From Akanthomyces muscarius (taxonomy: Eukaryota > Ascomycota > Sordariomycetes > Hypocreales > Cordycipitaceae), in the NCBI RefSeq assembly GCF_028009165.1, contig NC_079243.1:2852001-2916000 (forward strand): 64,000 nt of DNA. Direction: 5' to 3'. The position numbers were made by a program, and so were the translations under genes. Below the pieces are notes generated by a model that worked only from the letters and a program-made list of their open reading frames with translations, was not told where the DNA came from and made no database searches. This document shows, one piece after another, positions 53,074-63,475 of this stretch (positions are counted from its first letter, which is position 1; each line of letters starts with the position of its first letter).

Positions 53074-54936
53074 TCATGGCTTGCGTGGCCTCCAAAAAAC
53101 GCACTTTCCAGCAATGCTTGCCTGGAACACTTTAAGCTCCTGGCGCTTCTCCTTTACTTTCCCAGCCGTCAGCTGCACCTCCTTCAAGGCGTTATCATCA
53201 TCAATGTGGTCGAAATTGTGAAGGATCGCGGCCCTGTAGGCGGCGTTGGCCAGGGCAACCTCGGTCTCGAGCCGCTGGAGCTTCGCCTTTCGAGCGACTT
53301 CCTCGGGAGACTCGTCCGAGAGTCCAACGATATCCTTGTCTAGCTCATAAAGGCCACTGTCACCCGATTCATCCTCCTCCACTGCAGAGCTTGTCGTAAC
53401 CGCTTGGGGAACAGGCGGCGGAGCAGCAGGAGCAGTGTCCCCTGTCTCAGCCGACTGCTCCTCGGTGGGCGGCTGGCTGTCGTCTGGGACTTTACCTTCT
53501 ACAAGCCCATTTTTGTTATCGGTATCGCCAATTTCAGTGCCGTCCCTGGAAGAGCTCTCTTTCTTCACAGCCTCGATCTGACTGGATTTCTCGATGCCTG
53601 TGTCCACGGTGAGACCGGGGACAGAGGGCACAGGTGGCAGAGCTGAGCGGCCATCCCAAGGACTACCGGCTGCCAGGACGGGGACCTCGGACAGCATCCG
53701 GGCGAGATCACCGAGCCGAGCATCCGCCGACAGGAGTCTTGCTGCTTCTGCATCTACCGGCAAGGTGCTCCTGCTGTCGATGAGATAATTGTGATGGAGC
53801 CAGGGCATTCGGCTTGAGCTTCTGCCTTGGGCGACCAGTGCCTGTACCATGTATGGAGTCCATGGCGGCGGTGTGGTCAGGCGTCCGCCACGCATCTGGA
53901 CAGAACTTGCCCAATTTCGAAAAGCCAGCAGGGGAGGTTTGTTGGCGCGCCAAGTGACGGCCCTTTGAAAGACTTTGGCTGGGTTGGTCGACCACGCAGA
54001 CCTGCAGCCTTCCGGCGTGTGATGATCCGAGCCATTGCATATCGGACAGCCGTGAACAAAGCCATCGGCCCAGGGATGACAGCAATTGGATACCGTATGG
54101 CCGACATGGCCGCAGTTGCCACACCCACGCTGCATCGGAGCTCTCGCTGGGGCGGGGGTGGGGGCAGGGGCAGAGGCTTTCGTTTTCGTTATGCCGCCAT
54201 AGTGGTTCGACCCTGCCCTGGGGGCCTTGCTGTTGCCAGATGTCGGCGTAGAGGAATTGATTCCTCTGCCAGACGATGGGGTGTTGTCGCGAGCCGGGCG
54301 TGGTCGTTCTCTGCCGCGCTGCCGCTCGTCCCACGCGCGAGAAGCTTCACGTGCCAAAGTTTCGTCCACTTGGCCTCGCTGCGTCGTTCCAAAAGGGTTG
54401 GCAGACCGTTCAGGCGGCGGCTGCTGCTGCTGCTGCTGTTGCACCAGCGACTGGAGCGGTGCAAAGCCATCGACACCCTGCTGCTGTCGCTGCCTCTGTG
54501 TAGAACCGGGCACAGTGGAGGCCGGGGGGAGGAGACCAATCTGGCGTCTCCCCATGTTACTGTCCATGATCTCCCTGTTAATGTCCAACCCTATGTTGTC
54601 GTAGAATGCAAGCTTCTGCATGACGGTCCCCTGGCGATCGCCCAGCTGTCGCACGAGCTCCTGTCCTGGTTGGTCCGCACTTTGCACGACTGTAAGCGCC
54701 CTGCCGGTCATGGTCGGGGCAGGAGCATTCATCGGCTCCCAGTGACTGCTACGGGCAGGCTGCCTGGCGACAGCATCGTTGCGGCTGGAGCCAGGTTGCT
54801 GCTCCTCGAGGCCCGAAGATCGGGCGTAATTGCGGCCCATGTAGCCACCACGGTGGTTGCGACCGCTGCCACGGTCACGACCATCCTGGTAGCCACGGCC
54901 TGCCTGGTTGCCGCTGAAGGGGCTAGTGCCGCTCAT
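53074..54936 (-). CDS. CCHC zinc-knuckle protein, unknown role
   Basis: Single exon of 620 residues. The N-terminus is Gly/Arg-rich with RGG-like spacing (SGRNHRGGYMGRNYARS), followed by a short conserved-looking block QPGQELVRQLGDRQGTVMQ and a poly-Gln run. The centre has a canonical C-x2-C-x4-H-x4-C knuckle (CGNCGHVGHTVSNC) and a second related site (CPICNGSDHHTPEGC). After a globular segment come an acidic Pro/Ser region and a C-terminal coiled-coil-like helix starting SPEEVARKAKLQRLE. RGG boxes plus zinc knuckles point to binding of single-stranded nucleic acid, perhaps RNA. No integrase, protease or polymerase domain is present, so it is not a complete retroelement polyprotein, though descent from a Gag-like protein is possible. 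A shortened, broken paralogue lies at 62054-63053. Confidence 0.75.
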   Translation of the reverse strand: MSGTSPFSGNQAGRGYQDGRDRGSGRNHRGGYMGRNYARSSGLEEQQPGSSRNDAVARQPARSSHWEPMNAPAPTMTGRALTVVQSADQPGQELVRQLGDRQGTVMQKLAFYDNIGLDINREIMDSNMGRRQIGLLPPASTVPGSTQRQRQQQGVDGFAPLQSLVQQQQQQQPPPERSANPFGTTQRGQVDETLAREASRAWDERQRGRERPRPARDNTPSSGRGINSSTPTSGNSKAPRAGSNHYGGITKTKASAPAPTPAPARAPMQRGCGNCGHVGHTVSNCCHPWADGFVHGCPICNGSDHHTPEGCRSAWSTNPAKVFQRAVTWRANKPPLLAFRNWASSVQMRGGRLTTPPPWTPYMVQALVAQGRSSSRMPWLHHNYLIDSRSTLPVDAEAARLLSADARLGDLARMLSEVPVLAAGSPWDGRSALPPVPSVPGLTVDTGIEKSSQIEAVKKESSSRDGTEIGDTDNKNGLVEGKVPDDSQPPTEEQSAETGDTAPAAPPPVPQAVTTSSAVEEDESGDSGLYELDKDIVGLSDESPEEVARKAKLQRLETEVALANAAYRAAILHNFDHIDDDNALKEVQLTAGKVKEKRQELKVFQASIAGKCVFWRPRKP

Positions 54937-55720
54937 CTTGGATCTTGTTCTTTTTGAAAGTCAAGAGAAGCCGTGTATGTATATATATATATGTGTGTGT
55001 GCGTGTTTTGTTGTCGGTGGTGTTGCAATGGTGTATATGGTGGTATTCCTAATATGGTCGACGAAGGTAAACACAAACGGACTGCCAAACCGTGGCTACG
55101 CTCACTTGTCACTCACGTAGGGCTTCCTCGCTTTGAAAATTTCTCCTATTGCATGGTATTTGGGAAAAGGGTACGAATCAATCATGGGACTAGTATGGCT
55201 CTGTGAATTTGCAAACGCGTTGTTTTGGCAGCTGCCTGCCAGCTGACGAGCCTCCATGCAGTGTGGTGTTATTGGAATTGCTAGCCTATCAAATGCGCTC
55301 TTCAGCTACGAGCTCATCTATCTCAGTTTATATTTCCCTTCTCTTCAAAGCGTTCTGAAGCCGCTGAAGTGATTCGACACTGTGGCGGCGCTCCAACGGC
55401 GCTCCGTCTTAAAACTGCGGCAGTGGTGCTCAAATTAGCAACTACATGTGCTTCCGAGGCTGCGTAGGTGCACCCTTTTGCAGAGCGGGTCGAACGAGTA
55501 CATATACCTAATTAATTTCTTTACTTTTAAAGTGACATTATTGGCTATTGTAGGTACTTAGAAGTCACATATTGAGCGAATGGACGGTGCTTGTGGGGTG
55601 AGAACAAGACGAGTTACCTAGGTAATCTTCCTTGGCGGCTGCGAGGTAGGTACCTAAACATGACCTCTCACCGCCGAGCAATCGCTTTTAGAAGCTGTTT
55701 GCAGGCAAAGCGTTGCACGT
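54937..55720. other. Divergent promoter region with TA/TG microsatellite
   Basis: A (TA)n-(TG)n tract occupies about 54973-55003, just upstream of the zinc-knuckle gene. Around 55500-55545 the sequence is AT-rich. No gene seen. Confidence 0.55.
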
Positions 55721-58034
55721 GTGAGCAGGCAGAATTGGCCCTGCGGCCAAACGCACCTTTCACTTGCAAACGCGCCAAGTAGATGCATTTCTTCCCAACA
55801 CTCACATCGGTCTCTACCTTACCTTCACAACAAACGTTCACCAAAACCATTCAAAATACAGTCTTTGTCTCTTCATCACGATTTCTCAACCTGGTTCTCT
55901 CGCCCTGGCAGAGCCTCGTTCGGTCACGCAAAGCTGACGCCAGAGTCTCCAATCGACCGAGCTCGGCATCTCTACGAGGAGACCATTAAGCTGACGGGAG
56001 ATAGCAACAGTATAGTCATTTTCGCAGTTGCCGATGCCCTCGAGCGAAGGCTCTTGATAAAGGAGATGGAGAGAAAGGAGCCCGCGTTTTTCGCAGAAAC
56101 GAACCAAAACTGGGTCATCTACGACTACGCGGCGCTTTACGCTTCCCTGAGTCGTGACGGTGGCTCATGGCAGCGAGGCTGGAAACACAAGCACGTCACT
56201 GTTTTCTGCAACGTCGATATACAATTCTCGGCGGCCTTTTTCCTTTGCATGATCTATTTTATGCTATGGGCTCGGGGGTCTCTTGAGGGCACAACTGACA
56301 GGAATGCCAAATCAAGTCTGCGGTTGTTGACTTTGTCTGATTCGGATCAGGTCGAGCTTCCCCTTTGGCCGTGTATGGCCTATCTACTGCCACCCAAGCT
56401 CAACTTTGTGGACATCACGCTTTACCCGACGCCGGAACCAAAAACCCAGTTCCAGCAAATTGTGTGGAGAGCAGAGGAAAACTTTGTCGACACTGTATTG
56501 GATCAAATGTCCGATAACGTCCAACACCGGTTTTCAGAAATTGTCGTGTGCAGCCAACGCCAATATATAGAGCTGCAAAGAAAAATTGAAAGCCTTCCCG
56601 GTGTGACACTGTTCAGATCCGTCTTGAACTTGGATCACCTTGAAGATGAACTTCTTCTGTATTGCCGACCACTGTCCCGCCGCCCGGACAACGTTGTCGC
56701 ACCAACCATGTTTGGTATCATAACCACGAACCACCTCCCAGTTCAATTCGACAACGGCTGCAACATATTCATTGGAGACGAAGCCTATCGCATACACTGG
56801 GAACTTGGTCGTATCGTGCATGATTATGCGCCACGATCACAGCGTGAGGTCCACCAAGCGATATCCTACGTTTATCAAAGCGGTATTTATCGAGAAGGAA
56901 AATACCCTGTCATGATCAGGCACCCAAGCCTCGAGGGCCTGCCGTTGAACGCGCCACCCAAAGTCCACAACAGCGAGATTTGGAGTTTCGTTACCTGCCT
57001 TTCGATATTGTTTGAATGCCGATCACCTCGAGACCGCAAAGATTGCGTCGTTCTTTGTTGAGTTCACCCCGTACAATACTACAGTGCGCCAACTTGAGAC
57101 CATGGAGTTCTTGGACTGGCACAAAGCAGAAAGTCACCTGGCCCACGACCAAATGTACTTTCCGCGAAAGAAGGCAGTTGCGTATGTGCAAGAGTTACTT
57201 GCTCCCTTGAACTACGATTTTGCCGCTGCCTGGTTCCTCGCACTTGGTCTGGCCGATGACAGGGCCACAGAGCCGGTCAAACGTGCTATGGTCTACATGG
57301 CGGCAATTTCTGCGACCGAGGCTACCTCACAAGGTCTCCCCGCGGTGTTATACAAGGGTGACATGCATGAAGCTCTATCCAGCGCCTTTGATACACCCGT
57401 ATTTGGAGAAGATAGGGGCAATGTTGTGGAAGAATTGTGCTTCAAGGTGCATAACTGCATCACTTTTCTCTCTCAGTTGTGGGCACAAGGAGGGATATGG
57501 GCTCAGCTGGCGTTCCTTCACACCCTTCACACAGCGGACGCGACATTCGTCGCCGATAAATCCGAACTAGACAAGCTTGTGTTGTCTAGTTCGGGTAACA
57601 AAGCAATTCGCACGCTGCGGCCCGAAATGCGCGCGGTCATGGCACGCGTGCTGAGTATATGTCGGATACTTGAACTGAATCTCGTGCGAAAAGCACCCCT
57701 GTATTTGCATGAGCAGGATTGCAGCTTCATTCAGTCGTGTTTGAGCCTGGCATGGCGCCATTGCAGCTTCTTGTTGGTGGCGCCGAAAGAGTGCAACATT
57801 TTATTCCTTGACTTGGTCGCCGCGGCATCCACTGGCAGTGGACAGCATCCAGGTGATGCGCTGCATGTCGACTTAGCCTTCCAAAGCACTGATACGCCAG
57901 ATGGCAAGTTGTTTCTTGCTGTGCGACATCTGGAACGCCGTAATGACAAGGTTCTCGCCATCAAAGATACAGTTGTTCTTCCATTTGCCGTCATTGGAAT
58001 CCCAGTGGAATTCTACAAAAGCGTAAGACTCTAG
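55721..58034 (+). CDS. Unrecognised large protein with interrupted frame
   Basis: Two long overlapping frames belong to one protein of about 760 residues. The first covers 55721-57061 (credible from about 55930, LTPESPIDRARHLYEETIKL); the second runs from about 57015 to 58034 (NADHLETAKIASFFVEFTPY onward). The join requires either a one-base frameshift near 56960-57015 or a 43 bp intron, 56990..57032, with a weak GTTACC donor and a CGAG acceptor; that intron would restore frame exactly. No in-frame ATG exists before 56066, although the sequence upstream of it looks coding, so the true start lies in an unseen exon or is lost. The protein is globular, without clear membrane segments or recognised motifs. 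It may be a decaying gene or an unusually spliced one. It converges on the coiled-coil gene 179 bp downstream. Confidence 0.55.
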
Positions 58035-58213
58035 CCGCACTGAAAGATGGCTGTTGTGAAGAGGTCTATATTCTTAAATGAACTTATTTTATTAATAATA
58101 TAATATAGTAAATGTATTTATTTTCTAAGTAAAAGATACTATTTATTTACCGCTTAGTTGCTAGTTATTATAGCAAGACTTAAGTGTAGTTTTAGTATCC
58201 TGCTTATAATTCT

Positions 58214-59944
58214 TTATCTCGCTAAAAGTGTCCAAAGCTCAACAAATTTTGGTCCCTCTATAATGAACTCGATGACCTCGTGCGTCCCTGGATTCTCCAT
58301 GTAAATCTTTCCGAATTCGCATTTCGTGAAATTAATACAGGAACGACTCAGCCAACCGAGCTTCAGCTCGCTGCCAATAAAAAGGACAGCATCAACCGAG
58401 GGCACGTAGACTGCATGGCCGTCGCCGTTGACGGTCGGGCAGCAGAACTCGACATGACCGCTCGCGCTTGCGCCATGCCAGCCAGCCAGAACAGCATCCA
58501 GAAGGTGCCGGTTAGACCAATCTAGGTGGCGCGAGGCGGAGGTGCGAATCTCGGCTGCACTTTGACGGCGGGGTTCAGAGGGACATCTAACAGCAACAAG
58601 ATGAGCAGCCATGCACAACAGAAGTGTTATATCAAAGGGCGAAGCTTCGGCCTGAGCCAGGAATGTCTTTGTTGCAATAGAAAACGTGATACACAGGCCA
58701 TGATGCACTTCTGGCACCGTCACGAGGCAATTTACAAGATGCTGTAGACAGTCCCGAGTGCTCAGACGGCGAGGTTCTACGTCAAGAGCTGTGCGCGATG
58801 AGGAGGCTTCGTACAAGCAAACACATGCGTCACAAATTGTCTGCATAAACGATCGAGAGGTTTGCGGACGAGGGCAAGTATTCCAGTCTTCCATCCACAC
58901 CGGCGCTTGTCCTTGACAAGGCTGGCATTGGATTTTGCTAGGCCACTTCATCGCGTGACGAAGGCCCTCCCAGTGACTGCCTTCTTCTGGATAGTCACTG
59001 ACACAGCGGAGCAGAGCATCTGCGTAGCCGTTATTTCTTTGCAAGCTCGTGGCGTCGTCCGTGTATCTTTGAATGCGATCCTCGGCTGTTTGAAGTGTGT
59101 CTCTGGTCTCTTGAAGTGCTTCTGCCAAGTCAGATTCTCTTCTGCACAACTCTGTCAGCTGGTCGTCCAACATGGAGTTGGAGTCTTGGAGTGACTTGGT
59201 TGACGCCTCGAGGGACTTGATTCTCTGTCTTAATTCGTCGTTTAGTACAGAGTTGGAGTCCTCGACGGATTGATTTCTCCGTCCCAACTCAGCATTCAAC
59301 ATCGAGTTGGACTCCTCGAGTGACTTTATTTTCTCTCTCAATTCGGTGTTCGACTTGTCGAGGGACTTTTTGGACTCATTGAGAGACTCAATCTTATGTG
59401 TCGACCTGGTGTCGGAGCGCTCGAGCGACTTGTTTTGCTGTGTCAATTCCGCAATGTGGTTCTGTGCCGCGGCCAATTGGTCTTTGAGTTCAGCCGCTAG
59501 GGTTGTGCCCGAACGCATGGCCCGACGATCAATGGCCGCATCCAACATGGACGACATTGCGGGATTGAGGCGTAGCTGGTCCAGTTCCATCTCACTTTCC
59601 AGCAAGTACTGGAATGCAGCCTTTGCTGTCTCTGATAATACATCGTTCGTTCGATTCGAGTTTGCAAGGGCATCGAGAGACTGCGCATCTTCCTCTAGGA
59701 TCTCGAGAGTGTCTCGGCATTGACGGACTGTATCTTCCACTCGTTTACCTTTTGTCACCCCGTTCCTTCGGGATGTGCGTAGAGACTCAATATCTGCATT
59801 GCTCATCCACTCGCCAAGGCTCTTCAGCTGAGCAGCTTCCGAGTCCACGGCGACTAGCAAGTCTTTGCAAGCGTTGTCTTGGTCGAAGACTTGCTTGAGA
59901 GTGGCCCTCATCTCGCTAGCGGTAGGCAAGTTTGTAGTGGCCAT
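58214..59944 (-). CDS. Coiled-coil protein with unrecognised C-terminal domain
   Basis: Single exon, 576 residues, start MATTNLPTASEMRATLKQVF. Residues about 1-140 are helical. Residues about 145-310 are a long coiled coil with internal repeats such as KSLEESNSMLNAELGRR and KSLQDSNSMLDDQLTEL (a repeat of about 20 residues, visible also in the DNA at about 59160-59340). The C-terminal 260 residues look globular. They contain a Cys-rich patch (CQPCQGQAPVW and TICDACVCLYEA) that may bind metal, then a beta-rich end (VYVPSVDAVLFIGSELKLGW). I do not recognise the family. Its tail-to-tail arrangement with the gene at 55721-58034 and the flanking zinc-knuckle paralogues place it in an accessory segment. 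Such coiled-coil plus C-terminal domain proteins are common, lineage-specific genes in filamentous fungi. Confidence 0.7.
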   Translation of the reverse strand: MATTNLPTASEMRATLKQVFDQDNACKDLLVAVDSEAAQLKSLGEWMSNADIESLRTSRRNGVTKGKRVEDTVRQCRDTLEILEEDAQSLDALANSNRTNDVLSETAKAAFQYLLESEMELDQLRLNPAMSSMLDAAIDRRAMRSGTTLAAELKDQLAAAQNHIAELTQQNKSLERSDTRSTHKIESLNESKKSLDKSNTELREKIKSLEESNSMLNAELGRRNQSVEDSNSVLNDELRQRIKSLEASTKSLQDSNSMLDDQLTELCRRESDLAEALQETRDTLQTAEDRIQRYTDDATSLQRNNGYADALLRCVSDYPEEGSHWEGLRHAMKWPSKIQCQPCQGQAPVWMEDWNTCPRPQTSRSFMQTICDACVCLYEASSSRTALDVEPRRLSTRDCLQHLVNCLVTVPEVHHGLCITFSIATKTFLAQAEASPFDITLLLCMAAHLVAVRCPSEPRRQSAAEIRTSASRHLDWSNRHLLDAVLAGWHGASASGHVEFCCPTVNGDGHAVYVPSVDAVLFIGSELKLGWLSRSCINFTKCEFGKIYMENPGTHEVIEFIIEGPKFVELWTLLAR

Positions 59945-62053
59945 GGTAGATTGTAGGTTGAATGTGGTGCTCGAAAGAAATGTATCTGTCTGTGTAGGAT
60001 GTATGCGTCATCAGGAAATCACTGAGGTCGGTGGTGCCATGAACTGACAGCTGCCAACGATCCGTCGCGGCCACTGCAAACAGAGCCGCCCAGCGTTGCC
60101 CTACACCATCCGCCTGGTGCGCCGGTCCCAAACAACGTCCCTGGCTCTGCCGCTTCCACCGGAGAATTGATATTCCAAGAGACTTGGACTTCCCATTTTC
60201 CTCGGCAATCACACCTGGCTTCAGCGCGCTGTCTTTGCCCAGCAAATACATTTACTCCCTGGGCCACTCTTTCACGGCCACAACCACTCTCTCATCTAGT
60301 ACATCAAGGGCCTAGGCCATTATTTTGCCTCTAAAACCAGATTGAAAACCAAAAAGAAGAAGAAAAGGACGCAGACGGTTGGATTCTCAGTTTGTGCCGG
60401 TCGAACGAATGGCGCGGCAATCTAGCATTCCATGGTAATCCTGTACAAGACGGCGATTGGTTCTCGCCATGCGACAAGCAGAGCGTCGCTAGGCCCATGA
60501 GGACTTGGTGATTAACCATGCGGTCGTTTTTCTATTTGATGTCGGCAGGAAGAGGGCGAAAGTGTACCGAAGCATGACATTTGCCCATGATCAGTAGGAA
60601 TTGCTAGATTTAGTACCCGTAGATATTGCCAGCATCAGAATGGGGCAAAGTCATTCGGTTTTTGAGTATGCAGTACTATTGGCTGGCAAAAAAATTGCCA
60701 AGCCTAAAACTATCAACGTTGAATGACAAGACATCTTGATCATGGCCGCCCGTTCGCCTGAGAATAGCACATGTAGAGGCAAACGCCCAAGCAATGGGGC
60801 ATGATGTACTCCAGGGCCGTGACCCCATCACCAGTAGAGGTGGAGGATAATTATACGCGCAGATTATACAGCCATCTCGCATACAGATCTGGGACACTTG
60901 AGCATCTCGATGTATCAAGCATTGAAAACTGTCCCGTCCGCGGCTTAAATTGCTAGCCGGTGCATGGTCGAAACTGAGCGCACAGTAAGCCTCTCGTCTA
61001 CATGTACTTTATATAAAAGTTTCAGCAGGTCCGGCTTCAAAATCATCTCACAGAGGACGTAGCTTAGTTGTGTAGCCATTTCTTAAAAGCGGCACCGGTG
61101 TCGTACCTTTGTAGGCAACCTATATTCTTCAGCACAACTCGCTATTCTTTTGTATAAGAGGCTATTATCTTTTGTCAGTGCCGTCAAAACCCCCTATTCC
61201 ACTTCAAAACTCGTGGGAAGCATGTTGACGCCTTATTATTAATTATATGAATTACCAAACTCGTCTGCGCACTCTCATTCGCGAGCAGTACCTGGCAGAG
61301 CTGCACATGAGGCCTGCAGTGCAACGCTCGAGTGAAGAGTGGCCGGTACCCAATAAAGTCTGCTGCAGGCTGTTATACCCCGGGGGGAGAAGAAGGAAAG
61401 AATAAAAAGAAGACCCATCCCGCAATTTTAGTCTAGTCGCGAATAGCAGCTCCCTTCTCAGACGGAAAGGTTGTCGAGATGCCTGTGGGGGGCAGCCTGT
61501 GCAGGAACCAATGATTGCATTTCATGCCAAGTCGTTGTCAAGTCACCATTTAGAACCAAACATCCGCCTGCCGTGTCCAAGAATGACCGCGACGACCAGG
61601 GATCCTATGAGTGCCCTGTATCATGCTACAGGCCATTTACAAATATACGTTCGCCCACCGCGGTTCCCAGATCATATATGCCGAGGTCCAGTTGTCAGTA
61701 ATTATCGTCAGTTTTTAAAGGCCCATGGCATTCTGGTCAGGCTATAAGAATCGATGAACAAGTCGAATTTGCCTGTGAAAGCTATCCTGACCTCTTTCAG
61801 ACAGAATCAAGCCATCAACCGTGACACCAGTTTCTGCGAAGACCATGCAGCAGGAGGTAATTTCAAAGCGGGGGAAGCCCTATGTGAGTGGCAAGTGAGT
61901 GTGGCCATGGTCCGGCCATTCGTTTGTGTTTACCTTCTTCGCCCTCCTCAAGAAAACCACCATACACCAATGCAACAACACCATCGACGCACACGCACAC
62001 ACACACACGCACGCACATGACTTTTATTTTTATTTTTACAACGTATATCCAAG
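59945..62053. other. 2.1 kb intergenic region
   Basis: No gene was recognised. A TATA-like string (ACTTTATATAAAAG) is at about 61005-61020, and a CA microsatellite is at 61992-62020, 35 bp before the zinc-knuckle paralogue relic. Confidence 0.45.
61992..62020. repeat. CA-rich microsatellite
   Basis: (CACACG)/(CA)n tract immediately upstream of the paralogue relic. Confidence 0.85.
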
Positions 62054-63053
62054 ATGAGCGGCCGCAACTCCTTCAACAGCAATTCCGTAGTCTCCACGTC
62101 GCGACCTCCAGTCCATGGATCCATGTCGACCTGGACAATGGCACTGCCACGGCGGTTACGACGGAGGCAGAAATGCAACAGCCGGCACTGGAGTTTCAGC
62201 AGAAGCTGGGCCGCAATCGTCCTGGGACTGTGGTGTCCACGTTCCAACGATTTGAGGACGTTGATGTGGCCTGTCTCAAGGCGATCCTGTGCTTGCAGCC
62301 GCCGTGCCGCACCGGCCCACTGCTCCCAAGTTATGTACAAGTTCTGCGGTCTGCGACGCGCAATCGCCAGATTACCTTCGTGTCGCGGTTCACCTTTTTC
62401 GAAAACCCAGACCCGGGGGCCGTCGTGGCGATGCTGGAGCAGGTGGGAGAGGTGCCGAGACGCCAGAGCTCGGCCTTTTCTGCGTGGATTCAGTCGCCGT
62501 CGCAACAGCAGCAGCAGGCGTCTGGACAGTTTGCCGGGACCTTCGGACGGCAGCAGCAGCAGCAGCCACGGTCCCGTGCAGACGAGACCTTGACACCCCG
62601 TCAACGCCGTCGCCACCGCCGCCGCCGCCGCCGTCGCAACCACCGCAGCCACCAAAACTGGTAAGAACAAGCTGTTTGGCTCCAAGGTCGCTGCCGCTGT
62701 CGTTGTCCTGCCGACACGCGGCAGGCCGCCGAGGAGCAGTTGGTCGAGACAGAGGACGCTGTTCCTGCTGCTCCGCCGCTTGTAACACAGGCAGGCACGG
62801 CCAACGCTGCGGAGGTGGACGCAGTCGGACGAGGACCTCCTTGACTACTCCGACGAGGACGAGTCCGTCGAGGAAGGTTGCTCGAAAGGCCAGGCTCCAC
62901 GAGCTCAGCCGCGGACTGGAAGATCCCGACCGCGCCTACGACGATGCCTCCGGGAAGGCGTTGGCCGGGGCGTTCGAGGTGGTCAACCAGAATAAGCAGG
63001 CGCTGGAAGACTTCAGGGCAAAAGAATACCCAAAAAAAATTCTGCAGGCATAA
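62054..63053 (+). pseudogene. Frameshifted, shortened paralogue of the zinc-knuckle gene
   Basis: Starts MSGRNSFNSN, like MSGTSPFSGN of the gene at 53074-54936. It then continues through several frame changes. QQPALEFQQKLGRNRPGTVV (about 62178-62240) matches QPGQELVRQLGDRQGTVMQ. A poly-Gln/ADETL block (about 62500-62590) matches poly-Gln/VDETL. AEEQLVETEDAVPAAPP (from 62728) matches TEEQSAETGDTAPAAPP. VARKARLHEL (from 62877) matches VARKAKLQRLE. A possible intron lies at 62661..62724, but further one-base shifts are needed near 62100, 62585, 62826 and 62875. Both zinc knuckles and the central domain are absent. It is therefore a degraded or rearranged copy on the opposite strand. Assembly errors could explain one or two shifts but not the missing core. 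Confidence 0.7.
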
Positions 63054-63475
63054 AATGCCAATATTCGCTATTTTTTTGGAGGCCACAACGGCCATGTAGG
63101 ACAACACGGGGCATAAAGTGTCAGTTTCTAATAAAAGAAATTGCTTTATTTCGTCGTTTAATATAACCAGATTGACCACATCCACAACAATTGACGTGAT
63201 TGTACATGTATTGAAGTACGGATGGCAGCTACTTAATTCTCTACTCATGTCACGCTATTTGCATGTCTTGGCGCCTTTTAGTCTGTCGTACGTGCAGCTT
63301 TTGTCTGCATTGAACGCTGTGCATTCTTTTGCCTCGACGTTGTATTTCTTTTGCGTGCTTTTTGCTGAACTGTTGCTCGCCAATCAACTCGAGCCAGGCC
63401 CGCGCGACCGTCGCCCCCCCAATGAAGCGCCTGCCCTGGCACTCGTTTTCTGCCGCTGGAAGTTTTCTAGTTCAT
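63054..63475. other. Convergent 3' spacer
   Basis: Between the relic (+) and the oxidoreductase (-). T-rich; no gene seen. Confidence 0.5.

Noticed and set aside
53074..54936. Zinc-knuckle gene as a full retrotransposon Gag-Pol
   Set aside because: No protease, reverse transcriptase, RNase H or integrase motif lies in or beside the frame, and no long terminal repeats were seen.
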